Part shown: piece after piece, positions 6,247-12,723 of the stretch | Numbering within the stretch: the stretch's first letter is position 1 | Layout: every line of letters begins with the position of its first letter | Virus record (IMG/VR): IMGVR_UViG_3300009158_002133 | Location: 1 to 31,269 of that record | From: a virus | Reading direction: 5' to 3' (one strand) | Length of the DNA: 31,269 nucleotides | Notes under the pieces: model-generated | What the model was told of the DNA's origin: nothing | The model's database searches: none | What the model saw: only the letters and a program-made list of their open reading frames with translations | Translations under genes and position numbers: made by a program

Positions 6247-6438
6247 TCAGTTGCGGTTATGAGTTTCAACATTGGCTACCCAGCCTTCGATAAACAGGAC
6301 GGCTTCACGCTTCAAGTTGAAGGAGTATTCTGCATCAAGCAGATGCTTGGTTTCGGACTGTTCAAGGTGAACAGATACGACCCACTTTTTGCCACGCTTT
6401 TCGGGTAGCATATCAATTAGGAATATATCTTTTTTCAT
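6247..6438 (-). CDS. Hypothetical small protein
   Basis: A 63-aa protein, start ATG 6438 in the context TCCTATGAAA, 4 nt after the upstream stop. The longer frame to 6594 runs inside the upstream gene and is unlikely. The sequence alternates strand-like segments (K-K-W-V-V-S-V-H-L) with a helix containing F-I-E-G-W-V, and ends H-N-R-N. Function unknown. Confidence 0.64.
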   Translation of the reverse strand: MKKDIFLIDMLPEKRGKKWVVSVHLEQSETKHLLDAEYSFNLKREAVLFIEGWVANVETHNRN

Positions 6439-6442
6439 AGGA

Positions 6443-6631
6443 TTAGATTTGGTTAGGGTTGCGGGGAGTGACAGGGATTTCGTTTCCGTATTCGTCGTAT
6501 TCCCAAGTAGGGTCGTCGGCGTGGGGGTTAGGACGGGGCGTGATAACGCCGTTTGGGTTGATGACATAGATACCCTGACGGAGCAGTTCGACAATCTCCT
6601 CAGGGATGGGTTTGAGCGGTTGGTGTGGCAT
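6443..6631 (-). CDS. Hypothetical Pro-rich small protein
   Basis: A 62-aa protein, ATG 6631 in the context TCCTATGCC, first gene of a leftward run of six. Short helix at residues 11-20 (E-E-I-V-E-L-L-R-Q-G), then an extended Pro/Asn-rich region with D-E-Y-G-N-E-I-P near the C-terminus. A TTGACG hexamer lies exactly 32 nt upstream of the ATG. Function unknown. Confidence 0.64.
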   Translation of the reverse strand: MPHQPLKPIPEEIVELLRQGIYVINPNGVITPRPNPHADDPTWEYDEYGNEIPVTPRNPNQI

Positions 6632-6669
6632 AGGACTTATTGGTGTATTACCATTTGTTCAGCCGTCAA
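6629..6669 (-). promoter_or_regulatory. Candidate promoter: TTGACG-N32-TCCTATG
   Basis: Minus strand: TTGACGG at 6669-6663, 32 nt, then ATG at 6631 in TCCTATGCC. Same spacing as at the 402-aa gene. It would drive the six-gene run ending at 5148. The ATG would be within a few nt of the expected transcript start, giving a leaderless or nearly leaderless mRNA. Confidence 0.4.
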
Positions 6670-6688
6670 GCGTGTATTTTCACTTTTC

Positions 6689-6955
6689 TTACTTTCGTAT
6701 CCCAGACCCCAGCATACGGCTCAAATGGTCATCGTTATTGAGGGCGGCAATGAGGCTCTCTTGCATCGGGTCAAGTATCGCCCTGTCGGTTATCAGTCCG
6801 TTGAAGCCAATTGCGTCTTTGATGTGGACTGCTTCAAACACAGCCTCAGCACCTGTCTCTGCATCTGTCTCAATCGTGTAGTTGGCTTTTCCATACACTA
6901 GGTATGATTTGCCGTCGTGTTTCAGGTTGAAGTTTTTGATGATGTATTCGTGCAT
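6689..6955 (-). CDS. Hypothetical small protein
   Basis: An 88-aa protein, ATG 6955 in the context ACCTATG, 25 nt after the helix-turn-helix gene and probably in one transcript with it. Beta-rich first half (Y-I-I-K-N-F-N-L-K-H then Y-L-V-Y-G-K-A-N-Y), helical and acidic second half. No known family recognised. Confidence 0.66.
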   Translation of the reverse strand: MHEYIIKNFNLKHDGKSYLVYGKANYTIETDAETGAEAVFEAVHIKDAIGFNGLITDRAILDPMQESLIAALNNDDHLSRMLGSGIRK

Positions 6956-6980
6956 AGGTTTCGTTCAATGTTTAAAGGGT

Positions 6981-7439
6981 TCAAATGTCTATTGCATCAG
7001 GAGCCTTCTTGCCAGTCAGCATAGCATTGATGTCTTCGTGGCTTACTCGCAGACGATGCTCCACGATGGTAGTGGGAGCGTCTTGCAGTTGCATTACCTT
7101 GTCCGTCATAATGGCGATAGCCAATGGGAGTTGCCCCGCAGGGATGTTCTCAATCTCTGTCAAGAGCCTTGTGGAACCCTTGCTCACAATCTGGGACAGC
7201 AGGGAGGCTGTCTGCTTCTTCCAAGTGCCGAGTTCAAACTTCCCAGCGTCTTCCTCATCCTTCCTGATGGCAATGATAGCAGGACGGCTGACCCCAGTCT
7301 CTGCGTTGATAGCCCGTGTGCCTGTTCCGTCTTGCAGGAGTTCAATGACCTTCTTCCGCTTCTCAGCAGGGACATTCTTCCCTGTGCAGTTGATAGACGG
7401 GTTGGTGCTTAGACGCTCTTCTTCGGACTCGTATTCCAT
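6981..7439 (-). CDS. Helix-turn-helix DNA-binding protein
   Basis: A 152-aa protein with a clear helix-turn-helix at about residues 24-60: a K-R-K-K-V-I-E-L-L helix, then G-T-G-T-R-A-I-N-A-E-T-G-V-S-R-P-A-I, matching the pattern of resolvase- or Hin-type HTH domains. The second half is helical (I-P-A-G-Q-L-P-L-A-I-A-I-M-T-D-K) and ends in a short tail containing V-E-H-R-L. Similar HTH-plus-helix proteins act as phage regulators or terminase small subunits. Its position, first leftward gene at the divergent control region, favours a transcriptional regulator; a small terminase role cannot be excluded because the large subunit is not in view. Start ATG 7439; no Shine-Dalgarno sequence. Confidence 0.8.
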   Translation of the reverse strand: MEYESEEERLSTNPSINCTGKNVPAEKRKKVIELLQDGTGTRAINAETGVSRPAIIAIRKDEEDAGKFELGTWKKQTASLLSQIVSKGSTRLLTEIENIPAGQLPLAIAIMTDKVMQLQDAPTTIVEHRLRVSHEDINAMLTGKKAPDAIDI

Positions 7440-7625
7440 TCAGCCATTATGTAGTTGACCTGTGTAATGCAAGCATTATTTCCACCTCTCAATGGCAACC
7501 CTCTATGTTTGTTTTCTATGTCTCATCGCATTGTTCGCATCAGTTAATGTGATAGCATTTTTATTGGCTCTTTTAGGTTACGGCAAAGACACCGTTGAGA
7601 AGCAACGCAGTCGGAGGATTCGTTT
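7440..7625. promoter_or_regulatory. Divergent control region
   Basis: This 186-nt gap separates leftward and rightward early genes and holds no gene. It contains TTGACC at 7455-7460 (plus), a perfect 6-bp-arm inverted repeat at 7465-7478, repeated ATGCGA/ATGCGAT words (minus strand) around 7530-7545, and a strong ribosome binding site (GGAGG) just before 7626. Promoters facing both ways are expected here, but no hexamer pair with good spacing is convincing. Confidence 0.5.
7465..7478. promoter_or_regulatory. Inverted repeat, candidate operator
   Basis: TAATGC-AA-GCATTA: two perfect 6-bp arms around a 2-nt centre, 26 nt from the start codon of the HTH gene and between the two divergent transcripts. 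Size and symmetry fit a dimeric repressor site. The assignment to the neighbouring HTH protein is inference. Confidence 0.4.
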
Positions 7626-7997
7626 ATGAGATTGAAGGTAAAGGATATTGCAGACCTAAGACAGAGGTTGATTGTAGCCCAGCAGGGAGAGTGTTTTCTC
7701 TGTCGTGTAAAGTTGGATACCGTGGTGGCTTGCCTTGACCACGACCACGGCTCTGGTCGCATCAGGGCTGTGCTATGTGGGAACTGCAATGGTATCGAAG
7801 GTAAGATATTCAACCTATGCCGCAGGGCGAAGAGGGACAGGGATGAGCCAGCGTTCTTACAGTCTATTCTGTCCTACTGGGATTACTGGCAGAAGAACCC
7901 CCGTAGCGAGTTGCACCCCAGCCATAGGTCAGCCGACGAGAAGAGGCTCAGGAAGAATAAGAAGGCTCGTTTGAAAAGAAGTAAGAAAGGTGGTTGA
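7626..7997 (+). CDS. Endonuclease VII-like (HNH) resolvase
   Basis: A 123-aa protein of the phage recombination endonuclease VII family, which cleaves Holliday junctions and branched DNA during recombination and before packaging. Visible features: zinc-binding C23-x2-C26 and C51-x2-C54, the catalytic segment L-D-H-D-H at 37-41, N55 right after the second Cys pair, and G-R-I-R-A-V-L-C leading into it, in the same order as T4 endonuclease VII. A C-terminal L-H-P-S-H also resembles T4's I-H-P-N-F. The tail is very basic. It is shorter than T4's 157 aa. It is preceded by GGAGG 8 nt before the ATG, the only consensus Shine-Dalgarno in the early region. First gene of the rightward operon. Confidence 0.88.
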   Translation: MRLKVKDIADLRQRLIVAQQGECFLCRVKLDTVVACLDHDHGSGRIRAVLCGNCNGIEGKIFNLCRRAKRDRDEPAFLQSILSYWDYWQKNPRSELHPSHRSADEKRLRKNKKARLKRSKKGG

Positions 7998-8033
7998 CAG
8001 GTTGTGATACAGGGGCAAAGTGAGTCTCCTATG
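7994..8033 (+). promoter_or_regulatory. Candidate promoter: TTGACA-N31-TCCTATG
   Basis: TTGACA at 7994-7999 overlaps the resolvase stop codon. ACAGGGG follows at 8009-8015 and TCCTATG ends at the exonuclease ATG (8031). The order and spacing match the 402-aa gene on the other strand. It could start a second transcript inside the operon. Confidence 0.42.
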
Positions 8034-8837
8034 TCCAACCCTAATAATCCGTTCAGCCCAGCGTCCTTCGCTGGAATGGCTGACGCAGACTACCGCAACG
8101 CTAAGGGACTGTCGAAGTCGATGTTGACTCACTTCGCTAAGTCACCAGCCCACTATATCACCGCTCTCACAGAGAAGGTAGAGCCTACCAAAGCAATGGT
8201 CTTTGGGACTGCCTTCCACGCTGAGATGCTGATGCCTGTCCCGTCAGAGCATTACGCCGTCAAGTTGAAGATGGATGGTCGCACCAAAGAAGGTAAGGCT
8301 TACAATGAGCAGTTTGAAATCCAGAACGCTGGCAAGGCTTGCATTGATGTCGTCGAAGAAGAGAGCATCAAGGGTATGCGTCAGGCTGTCTGGAATCATC
8401 CGCTTGCCCGTCAGTTAATGGAAGACCGTGGACTCAATGAGTTCTCTGTGTTTGCTACCTTCACCGAAGGCAAGACTCCTGTGCTTTTGAAGGGTCGCTT
8501 TGACGCTTTTAATATTGATACTGGCGTTATCATTGACCTGAAAAGTTGTGAAGACGCAAGCCCTGAGGGTTTCCGAAAAGCGATTAGGCTCTACCGATAC
8601 GATTTACAATATGTGCAATACACTTGGCTTGCTAGTCAGTTGTATACTGTGAAGGAATTTTATTTCATTGCGGTGGAAAAATCCCCACCTTACGCCGTTG
8701 GTGTTTATAAAATTGGCGACCAGACTAAGAAGTATGCGAATCTTGAATGGAACAGGCACATTCAGAACTACGCTTTCTGTGAGGATACGCAGACATATCC
8801 TGCTTACTCCGACGAGTGCATTGCACTTGAACTCTGA
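8031..8837 (+). CDS. RecE-like exonuclease (PD-(D/E)XK, DUF3799-type)
   Basis: A 268-aa nuclease of the exodeoxyribonuclease VIII/PDDEXK family. It would resect double-stranded ends to give the single strand used by the ERF annealing protein. Motifs: a Lys/Ser-rich helical start (G-L-S-K-S-M-L), F-G-T-A-F-H-A-E in the N-terminal third, then L-K-G-R-F-D, I-I-D-L-K-S (the D-x-K of the active site) and Y-D-L-Q-Y-V-Q-Y-T-W with the conserved Q-x3-Y. All expected catalytic residues are present. ATG 8031 is preferred over GTG 8004. The next gene starts within its stop codon (TGATG). Confidence 0.87.
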   Translation: MSNPNNPFSPASFAGMADADYRNAKGLSKSMLTHFAKSPAHYITALTEKVEPTKAMVFGTAFHAEMLMPVPSEHYAVKLKMDGRTKEGKAYNEQFEIQNAGKACIDVVEEESIKGMRQAVWNHPLARQLMEDRGLNEFSVFATFTEGKTPVLLKGRFDAFNIDTGVIIDLKSCEDASPEGFRKAIRLYRYDLQYVQYTWLASQLYTVKEFYFIAVEKSPPYAVGVYKIGDQTKKYANLEWNRHIQNYAFCEDTQTYPAYSDECIALEL

Positions 8838-9496
8838 TGAGCGAACCTAAGTTCACGGGAGTCTGGATTCCCGCCCAAATCTTCCAGTCCGACGAACTGT
8901 CCAACACCGCTAAACTACTCTACGGGGTAGTGGCGGGTCTGGACGGGGAGGACGGGTGCTATGCCTCCAACGCCTACCTCCAAGCGTCCCTACGCCAAGG
9001 AGAGAGGGCTATTCAGGTAGTTCTTAAACAGTTGGAGGATGCTGGTCTAATCGTCAGGGAGGAAATCAACGGACGACGCATCATCAGGACTGTCGAAGGC
9101 ATCGCCCTTACGGGGTGCAAAAATCTGCGGGGGGAGGTGAAGAAATCTGCGGGGAGGGGGTGCAAAATTATGCACCCATATAACAAAGTAGATAATAAAG
9201 CAGATAAAAATACAGGGACTGAGGCTATGTGGATTGTTCGTTTACCATTTGGCTCTGAGGCTTTTGTCAACGCTTGGAAGGGCTGGGTAGCCTATCACAA
9301 GGAACGCAAGAAGCCGTTGAAGGACGCAACCGTTCAGGCTCAATGCAAACAGTTCAAGGACTGGGGTGAGGACAAATCTATCTACGCAATTCAGCAGAGC
9401 ATTATGCAGGGCTGGGCTGGAATCTTTGAACCGAAGAAGAACATCGGCGTTTACAAAGCAAAGCCGCTAACCGCAGAAGACCACAATCAATTCTAA
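8837..9496 (+). CDS. Winged-helix phage replication protein
   Basis: A 219-aa protein, start fixed by TGATG overlap with the exonuclease stop. Residues about 20-95 form a helix-turn-helix of the phage replication-initiator kind: L-S-N-T-A-K-L-L-Y-G-V-V, then a recognition helix near Q-G-E-R-A-I-Q and L-E-D-A-G-L-I. A Lys/Gly-rich linker follows (about 95-125). The C-terminal region (about 130-205) ends with A-I-Q-Q-S-I-M-Q-G-W-A-G-I-F-E-P-K, a segment typical of the C-terminal domain of phage replication proteins adjacent to helicase loaders. It probably binds the origin and recruits the loader encoded next. No gene symbol is justified. Confidence 0.8.
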   Translation: MSEPKFTGVWIPAQIFQSDELSNTAKLLYGVVAGLDGEDGCYASNAYLQASLRQGERAIQVVLKQLEDAGLIVREEINGRRIIRTVEGIALTGCKNLRGEVKKSAGRGCKIMHPYNKVDNKADKNTGTEAMWIVRLPFGSEAFVNAWKGWVAYHKERKKPLKDATVQAQCKQFKDWGEDKSIYAIQQSIMQGWAGIFEPKKNIGVYKAKPLTAEDHNQF

Positions 9497-10191
9497 TGTC
9501 TGACCTAGCCTGTCATTGTGGTCGCCGTGGTGCATTGTTCGCTAAGGACGACGGCTCCAATAAACTTGTCCGCTGGCATCATTGCCGTGAGCATATGGAT
9601 TCTGAGCGTGTGTTTTCGTCTGGACTCCAAGAGCCTAAGTTCCCTCCGTCGATGCCTACGGTCTTTGTGGACACAGATGTATCAAGGCTCCACCCTAAGG
9701 TTCAAAGCGTCCTAGACTGGAAGCCAGAGGGTGAAGTGTGCGGTCTGCTGTTCCACGGCACGACTGGGGTTGGCAAGACCCGTGGCATCTGGGAAGTCAT
9801 CCGCCGCCTGTGGGTAGATGAAGCCAAGAAGGACAAGCAACTGGAATACACATTCCTCACGATGCGTAAACTGGAAGGCTTGATTGAAAAGTCCTTTGAT
9901 GAGCGTAATCATAGTAAGATGATTGATACTCTTATCGAGTGCAAAATCCTTATCATTGATGACTTTGGAAAGGAACGACTTACTCAGCGTATGGCATCTG
10001 ACTTGTTCAGCGTAATCGATGAACGAAGTGTGAACAAGCGTTGTACCATTATCAGCACGAATTTCAACGGTGCGTCCTTGCTAGAACGCTTTGACCCTAG
10101 GGACAAGGAGACAGGGGTAGCCCTAATCCGCCGTTTTAAGGATTACTACAAAATCGTCGGTATGGGGCTTGACAACCCTGCCAAAGTTTGA
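9496..10191 (+). CDS. DnaC-like helicase loader ATPase
   Basis: A 231-aa AAA+ ATPase of the DnaC/IstB group, which loads replicative helicase. Walker A G-T-T-G-V-G-K-T is at 88-95, Walker B I-L-I-I-D-D-F-G around 151-158, and a sensor-like I-I-S-T-N-F follows; R-R near the C-terminus (L-I-R-R-F) may be the arginine finger. The first 33 residues carry C-x-C and H-H-C-x2-H, a likely small zinc site resembling the N-terminal zinc segment of some phage loaders. The start overlaps the preceding stop (TAATG), so it is coupled to the replication protein. No helicase gene is in view, so the target is probably the host DnaB-type helicase. Confidence 0.86.
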   Translation: MSDLACHCGRRGALFAKDDGSNKLVRWHHCREHMDSERVFSSGLQEPKFPPSMPTVFVDTDVSRLHPKVQSVLDWKPEGEVCGLLFHGTTGVGKTRGIWEVIRRLWVDEAKKDKQLEYTFLTMRKLEGLIEKSFDERNHSKMIDTLIECKILIIDDFGKERLTQRMASDLFSVIDERSVNKRCTIISTNFNGASLLERFDPRDKETGVALIRRFKDYYKIVGMGLDNPAKV

Positions 10192-10233
10192 ACAATGCGT
10201 ACTGGTTGTTCATTGTTGTCGGTCGCATAGAAA

Positions 10234-10270
10234 GAGGGGGGTGGCGTAAGAAACCATCCCCCTCCTTTTT
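10234..10270 (+). terminator. Intrinsic terminator after helicase loader
   Basis: An 11-bp GC-rich stem (GAGGGGGGTGG at 10234-10244 with CCATCCCCCTC at 10254-10264, one G-U pair), a 9-nt loop, then CTTTTT. It ends the first part of the rightward operon 43 nt after the loader stop. A TTGACA hexamer follows at 10273. Confidence 0.85.
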
Positions 10271-10272
10271 GT

Positions 10273-10278
10273 TTGACA
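10273..10278 (+). promoter_or_regulatory. Possible -35 element before RHH gene
   Basis: A perfect TTGACA directly after the terminator and 35 nt before the ATG at 10314. No matching -10 is apparent. The location, right after a terminator and before the next gene, supports a promoter. Confidence 0.35.
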
Positions 10279-10313
10279 AGTATTACCTTTCCTCTTTTCC
10301 TCCAGTTTCCACT

Positions 10314-10487
10314 ATGAAACCCAATATATCACAACGGCTGGTTAACAACGAATCTATGCTCACGGTACGGCTACCGAAGGCTCTTATGCTCAAAGTGACT
10401 AAGGTTGCAATGAGGCAGAAAGTTACCCGTTCTGACCTAGTACGAAATATTTTAGAACAAGTCGTTTACCGCCTTGACAACAAGTAA
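10314..10487 (+). CDS. Ribbon-helix-helix DNA-binding protein
   Basis: A 57-aa protein fitting the Arc/CopG/MetJ ribbon-helix-helix fold: strand M-L-T-V-R-L-P near residues 15-21, helix A (K-A-L-M-L-K-V-T-K-V-A) and helix B (R-S-D-L-V-R-N-I-L-E-Q). Such proteins bind DNA as dimers through the strand and usually repress transcription. ATG 10314 is chosen; upstream in-frame codons would run through the terminator. It lies alone between a terminator and the ERF gene and could control the second half of the operon. Confidence 0.78.
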   Translation: MKPNISQRLVNNESMLTVRLPKALMLKVTKVAMRQKVTRSDLVRNILEQVVYRLDNK

Positions 10488-10500
10488 CACAACAGTATCA
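10474..10500 (+). promoter_or_regulatory. Candidate ERF promoter (TTGACA + GTAACACAA)
   Basis: TTGACA (10474-10479) overlaps the end of the RHH gene, followed by GTAACACAA at 10484-10492 and the ERF ATG at 10501. The same pair occurs upstream of the leftward 402-aa gene. Confidence 0.35.
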
Positions 10501-11280
10501 ATGTATACCTTCCACGAACTCTTCCACCATATGCACCACGAAAATAACACCATCCCAAACACCGCAGAAAATCAGGTCAAACTTTATGCCTCTCTTGCAA
10601 AGGCAGTCAGTGAGACAAAGGATATCGTAGCGGATTCCACGAACCCATTTCACAAGTCGAAATACGCCAGCCTATCGGCTCACTTGGAAAAAATTAAACC
10701 AATCTTTGCCAAGCACGACCTTGCTGTTGTCCAACTTCCGATTGGCAACTCTGAGTCTGTCGGCATCCGCACCATCGTAATCCACGCCAGCGGTGCGTCT
10801 CTGGAATCTGACGCCTTACTTCCTGCCGACAAGGGTATGAGCGGTCAACAGGCTGGTGCTATTTATTCCTACATCCGCCGCTATGCCTTGGCTGGACTGG
10901 CGGGGGTCGCTACCGATGACTGCGATGCAGAGACTGACCGTGTTGCCCGTCCTGCCCACCAGACCACTGTGACCCTTGGTTCGACCAAGACATCCAAGTT
11001 CATCGCAAACCCATCCGTAGGCAAAGCCAGCGGTACTGCCGTCGCTCCTTTCGGTGATGCCAAGGGTACGGCTCTCTCTGAACTTCCTCGTCAGTCTGAC
11101 GACAGGAGCAAGAAGTGTGCTGACCTGAACTATTGGGCTAATGTCTGGGAACCCCGTCCGTTTGGCGACACGGGTAAGATTTCCCCTAAGGACATTGCTA
11201 CCAAGGCTGAGGCTCAGCGTCTATGGGCTGGTGACAATGAAGTCACTGCTCAAGATTCCACCGACGAAATTCCTTTCTAA
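10501..11280 (+). CDS. ERF-family single-strand annealing protein
   Basis: A 259-aa ERF superfamily recombinase, which anneals complementary single strands after end resection. Residues about 25-140 show the family pattern: helical Y-A-S-L-A-K-A-V, then N-P-F-H-K-S-K-Y-A-S-L-S-A-H-L, a strand with H-A-S-G-A, and G-M-S-G-Q-Q-A-G-A-I-Y-S-Y-I-R-R-Y-A-L, the most conserved part. A Ser/Thr/Gly-rich linker (about 150-200) leads to a short C-terminal domain with W-E-P-R-P-F and E-A-Q-R-L-W. The last residues are D-E-I-P-F, like the SSB C-terminal tip. ATG 10501 is chosen. Works with the RecE-like nuclease upstream. Confidence 0.87.
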   Translation: MYTFHELFHHMHHENNTIPNTAENQVKLYASLAKAVSETKDIVADSTNPFHKSKYASLSAHLEKIKPIFAKHDLAVVQLPIGNSESVGIRTIVIHASGASLESDALLPADKGMSGQQAGAIYSYIRRYALAGLAGVATDDCDAETDRVARPAHQTTVTLGSTKTSKFIANPSVGKASGTAVAPFGDAKGTALSELPRQSDDRSKKCADLNYWANVWEPRPFGDTGKISPKDIATKAEAQRLWAGDNEVTAQDSTDEIPF

Positions 11281-11292
11281 CCCACAAAACAT

Positions 11293-11493
11293 ATGAAAGA
11301 CCTGTTCTACCAATACCCCAACAGCGAATACATCATCCTTCAGGATGGTAATGTCGCACGACTGCTGAAGCCAACGCCAATCAATAATCAGGTTTATTAT
11401 AATTTGATTCTTGACGGCAAGATGAAGCGTGTGAACAAGACGCTATTGATGAAGCCGTTTGAAGACGAAAAGGATGACTCAGTACAGTCCTAA
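11293..11493 (+). CDS. Hypothetical small phage protein
   Basis: A 66-aa protein, ATG 11293, in the ERF transcript (12-nt gap). It has a strand-rich pattern: Y-P-N-S-E-Y-I-I-L-Q-D-G, then V-A-R-L-L-K-P-T and Y-Y-N-L-I-L-D-G-K-M-K-R-V. This resembles the beta segment found at the start of some HNH homing-type endonucleases, but no HNH follows. The C-terminus is acidic. Function unknown. Confidence 0.68.
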   Translation: MKDLFYQYPNSEYIILQDGNVARLLKPTPINNQVYYNLILDGKMKRVNKTLLMKPFEDEKDDSVQS

Positions 11494-11851
11494 AAGTCAC
11501 GGCATCACATACCTACGACACGCCGTTGCTCACCGAAATAAAAAACTGAAGTACATCAGTCTGCCTGTGGAAAAAGCACAAGAAATTATCGCTGAGTCTA
11601 ACGGATTTCAGCCCACCCAGAACCAGTACAACAGCAAAAGCAACTCTGTAAAAGGTGCGGCTGTTGTGCTGGCAATGGATGTGAAAGAACTTATGGAGCG
11701 TCTAAATTGCCCTACTCCTTCTAGGATTCTAAGTGATTTGGCTGAGGCTCGTTGCAAAATTAAAGAATTACAAGAAGCAGGAGACAGTCTTGTTAACAAT
11801 CGACTCACAGATGCTTCAATCAAACATTGGGTTCGCACCAAATCTCTATGA
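11474..11851 (+). CDS. Hypothetical protein
   Basis: A 125-aa basic protein. ATG 11474 overlaps the previous gene by 20 nt and has AAAAGG just upstream; the TTG at 11459 is less likely. Residues 1-35 are basic (H-R-N-K-K-L-K); the C-terminal half has a helical, Leu/Glu-rich segment (D-V-K-E-L-M-E-R-L, then S-D-L-A-E-A-R-C-K-I-K-E-L-Q-E), likely a short coiled coil. No family recognised. Confidence 0.64.
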   Translation: MTQYSPKSHGITYLRHAVAHRNKKLKYISLPVEKAQEIIAESNGFQPTQNQYNSKSNSVKGAAVVLAMDVKELMERLNCPTPSRILSDLAEARCKIKELQEAGDSLVNNRLTDASIKHWVRTKSL

Positions 11852-12039
11852 CTAACATTCGTTTTATGATTAAAGGAGTTCATTCTACAGGCAAAGAACC
11901 TGTAAACACTTTTGAAGGTTGGACAAGATTTTATCATAGGAATCTACAGAAAAAAGCAACGGAACTTAATGAACAAAATGTTAAACGCTGGACTGCATTA
12001 TTTGCAAAACCTTTGAACAAATGGACACCCCTAAGTTAG
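11848..12039 (+). CDS. Hypothetical small protein
   Basis: A 63-aa basic protein, start ATG 11848 overlapping the upstream stop as ATGA. Aromatic and Lys-rich (W-T-R-F-Y-H-R-N-L-Q-K-K), probably helical. Overlaps the next gene by 19 nt. Function unknown. Confidence 0.62.
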   Translation: MTNIRFMIKGVHSTGKEPVNTFEGWTRFYHRNLQKKATELNEQNVKRWTALFAKPLNKWTPLS

Positions 12040-12266
12040 TATTCTACGAACATAGTTTTGAAGACCCAATCAAGACTAGCCTCACAAAAAGCGTACTTAA
12101 CTTAGGCAACGAGTGCCGTGTCTTGGCTGAGGAGAACGCTCGCTTAAAGACAGAGGTCTCTATGCTTGAGGGGCGTGTCCGCTACTGGAAGATTGAAGCA
12201 GAGTGCGACCACGGACGCTGGATGCGGACGCTGGAAGACCTAGAACATCTTCGTAATCTAAAATGA
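12021..12266 (+). CDS. Small coiled-coil protein
   Basis: An 81-aa protein, ATG 12021. Residues about 25-78 form a long charged helix with heptad-like Leu spacing (V-L-A-E-E-N-A-R-L-K-T-E-V-S-M-L). It is directly followed, with ATGA overlap, by another coiled-coil protein; the two could pair. Function unknown. Confidence 0.64.
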   Translation: MDTPKLVFYEHSFEDPIKTSLTKSVLNLGNECRVLAEENARLKTEVSMLEGRVRYWKIEAECDHGRWMRTLEDLEHLRNLK

Positions 12267-12520
12267 GAGAACTACCTTCAAGGCATCCAGACGCTTTACT
12301 AGAGGAAATTGAACGCCTCAAGGCAGAGGTCGAGAGGCTTAAAGAGGGCAACGAGTGCCTTGACCAGATGCACGAAAAGGAAATGGCAAGGTCGGCTTTC
12401 CTGTGCGAACAGGTCGAGCGGCTGACCAAGGCTGTGATGCACTCCCCTGCGGCTCAACTCAAATTCAAGGAACTTGAAGGCAAGACCACCTACGAAGAAA
12501 TCAATCCAGACAACCAATGA
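12263..12520 (+). CDS. Small coiled-coil protein
   Basis: An 85-aa protein, ATG 12263 coupled to the previous gene by ATGA. Residues about 10-62 are a strong coiled coil with regular heptads (L-L-E-E-I-E-R-L-K-A-E-V-E-R-L-K). The shared layout with its neighbour suggests duplication or heterodimer formation. Function unknown. Confidence 0.64.
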   Translation: MRELPSRHPDALLEEIERLKAEVERLKEGNECLDQMHEKEMARSAFLCEQVERLTKAVMHSPAAQLKFKELEGKTTYEEINPDNQ

Positions 12521-12723
12521 TTCACGAATTCCGCAATCCAATCCCAGTCAGCACCGACATCGGTTACGGCTGGCTAATGTATGTTCGGGATGGTGGGACT
12601 TGGTCTAACGATATATTTGCTATTGTCTTTGAGAAGGATGGTGTCATCCGTCATATGCGTACAGACCAGTTTAAGGTTTTGCGTAACGACACATTTGATA
12701 TCACTAATGAGCAAACTAATTAA
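12517..12723 (+). CDS. Conserved small phage protein
   Basis: A 68-aa protein, start ATG 12517 coupled by ATGA. The pattern H-E-F-R-N-P-I-P-V-S-T, then G-Y-G-W-L-M-Y-V-R-D-G-G and N-D-I-F-A-I-V-F, ending I-R-H-M-R-T-D-Q, is familiar from many phage early operons as an uncharacterised beta-rich protein. Its 3' end overlaps the metallophosphoesterase start by 17 nt. Confidence 0.7.
   Translation: MIHEFRNPIPVSTDIGYGWLMYVRDGGTWSNDIFAIVFEKDGVIRHMRTDQFKVLRNDTFDITNEQTN

Noticed and set aside
6981-7439. Firm call as terminase small subunit
   Set aside because: The HTH-plus-helix layout would fit, but the gene is at the early divergent region and no large terminase is in view, so only an HTH protein is called.
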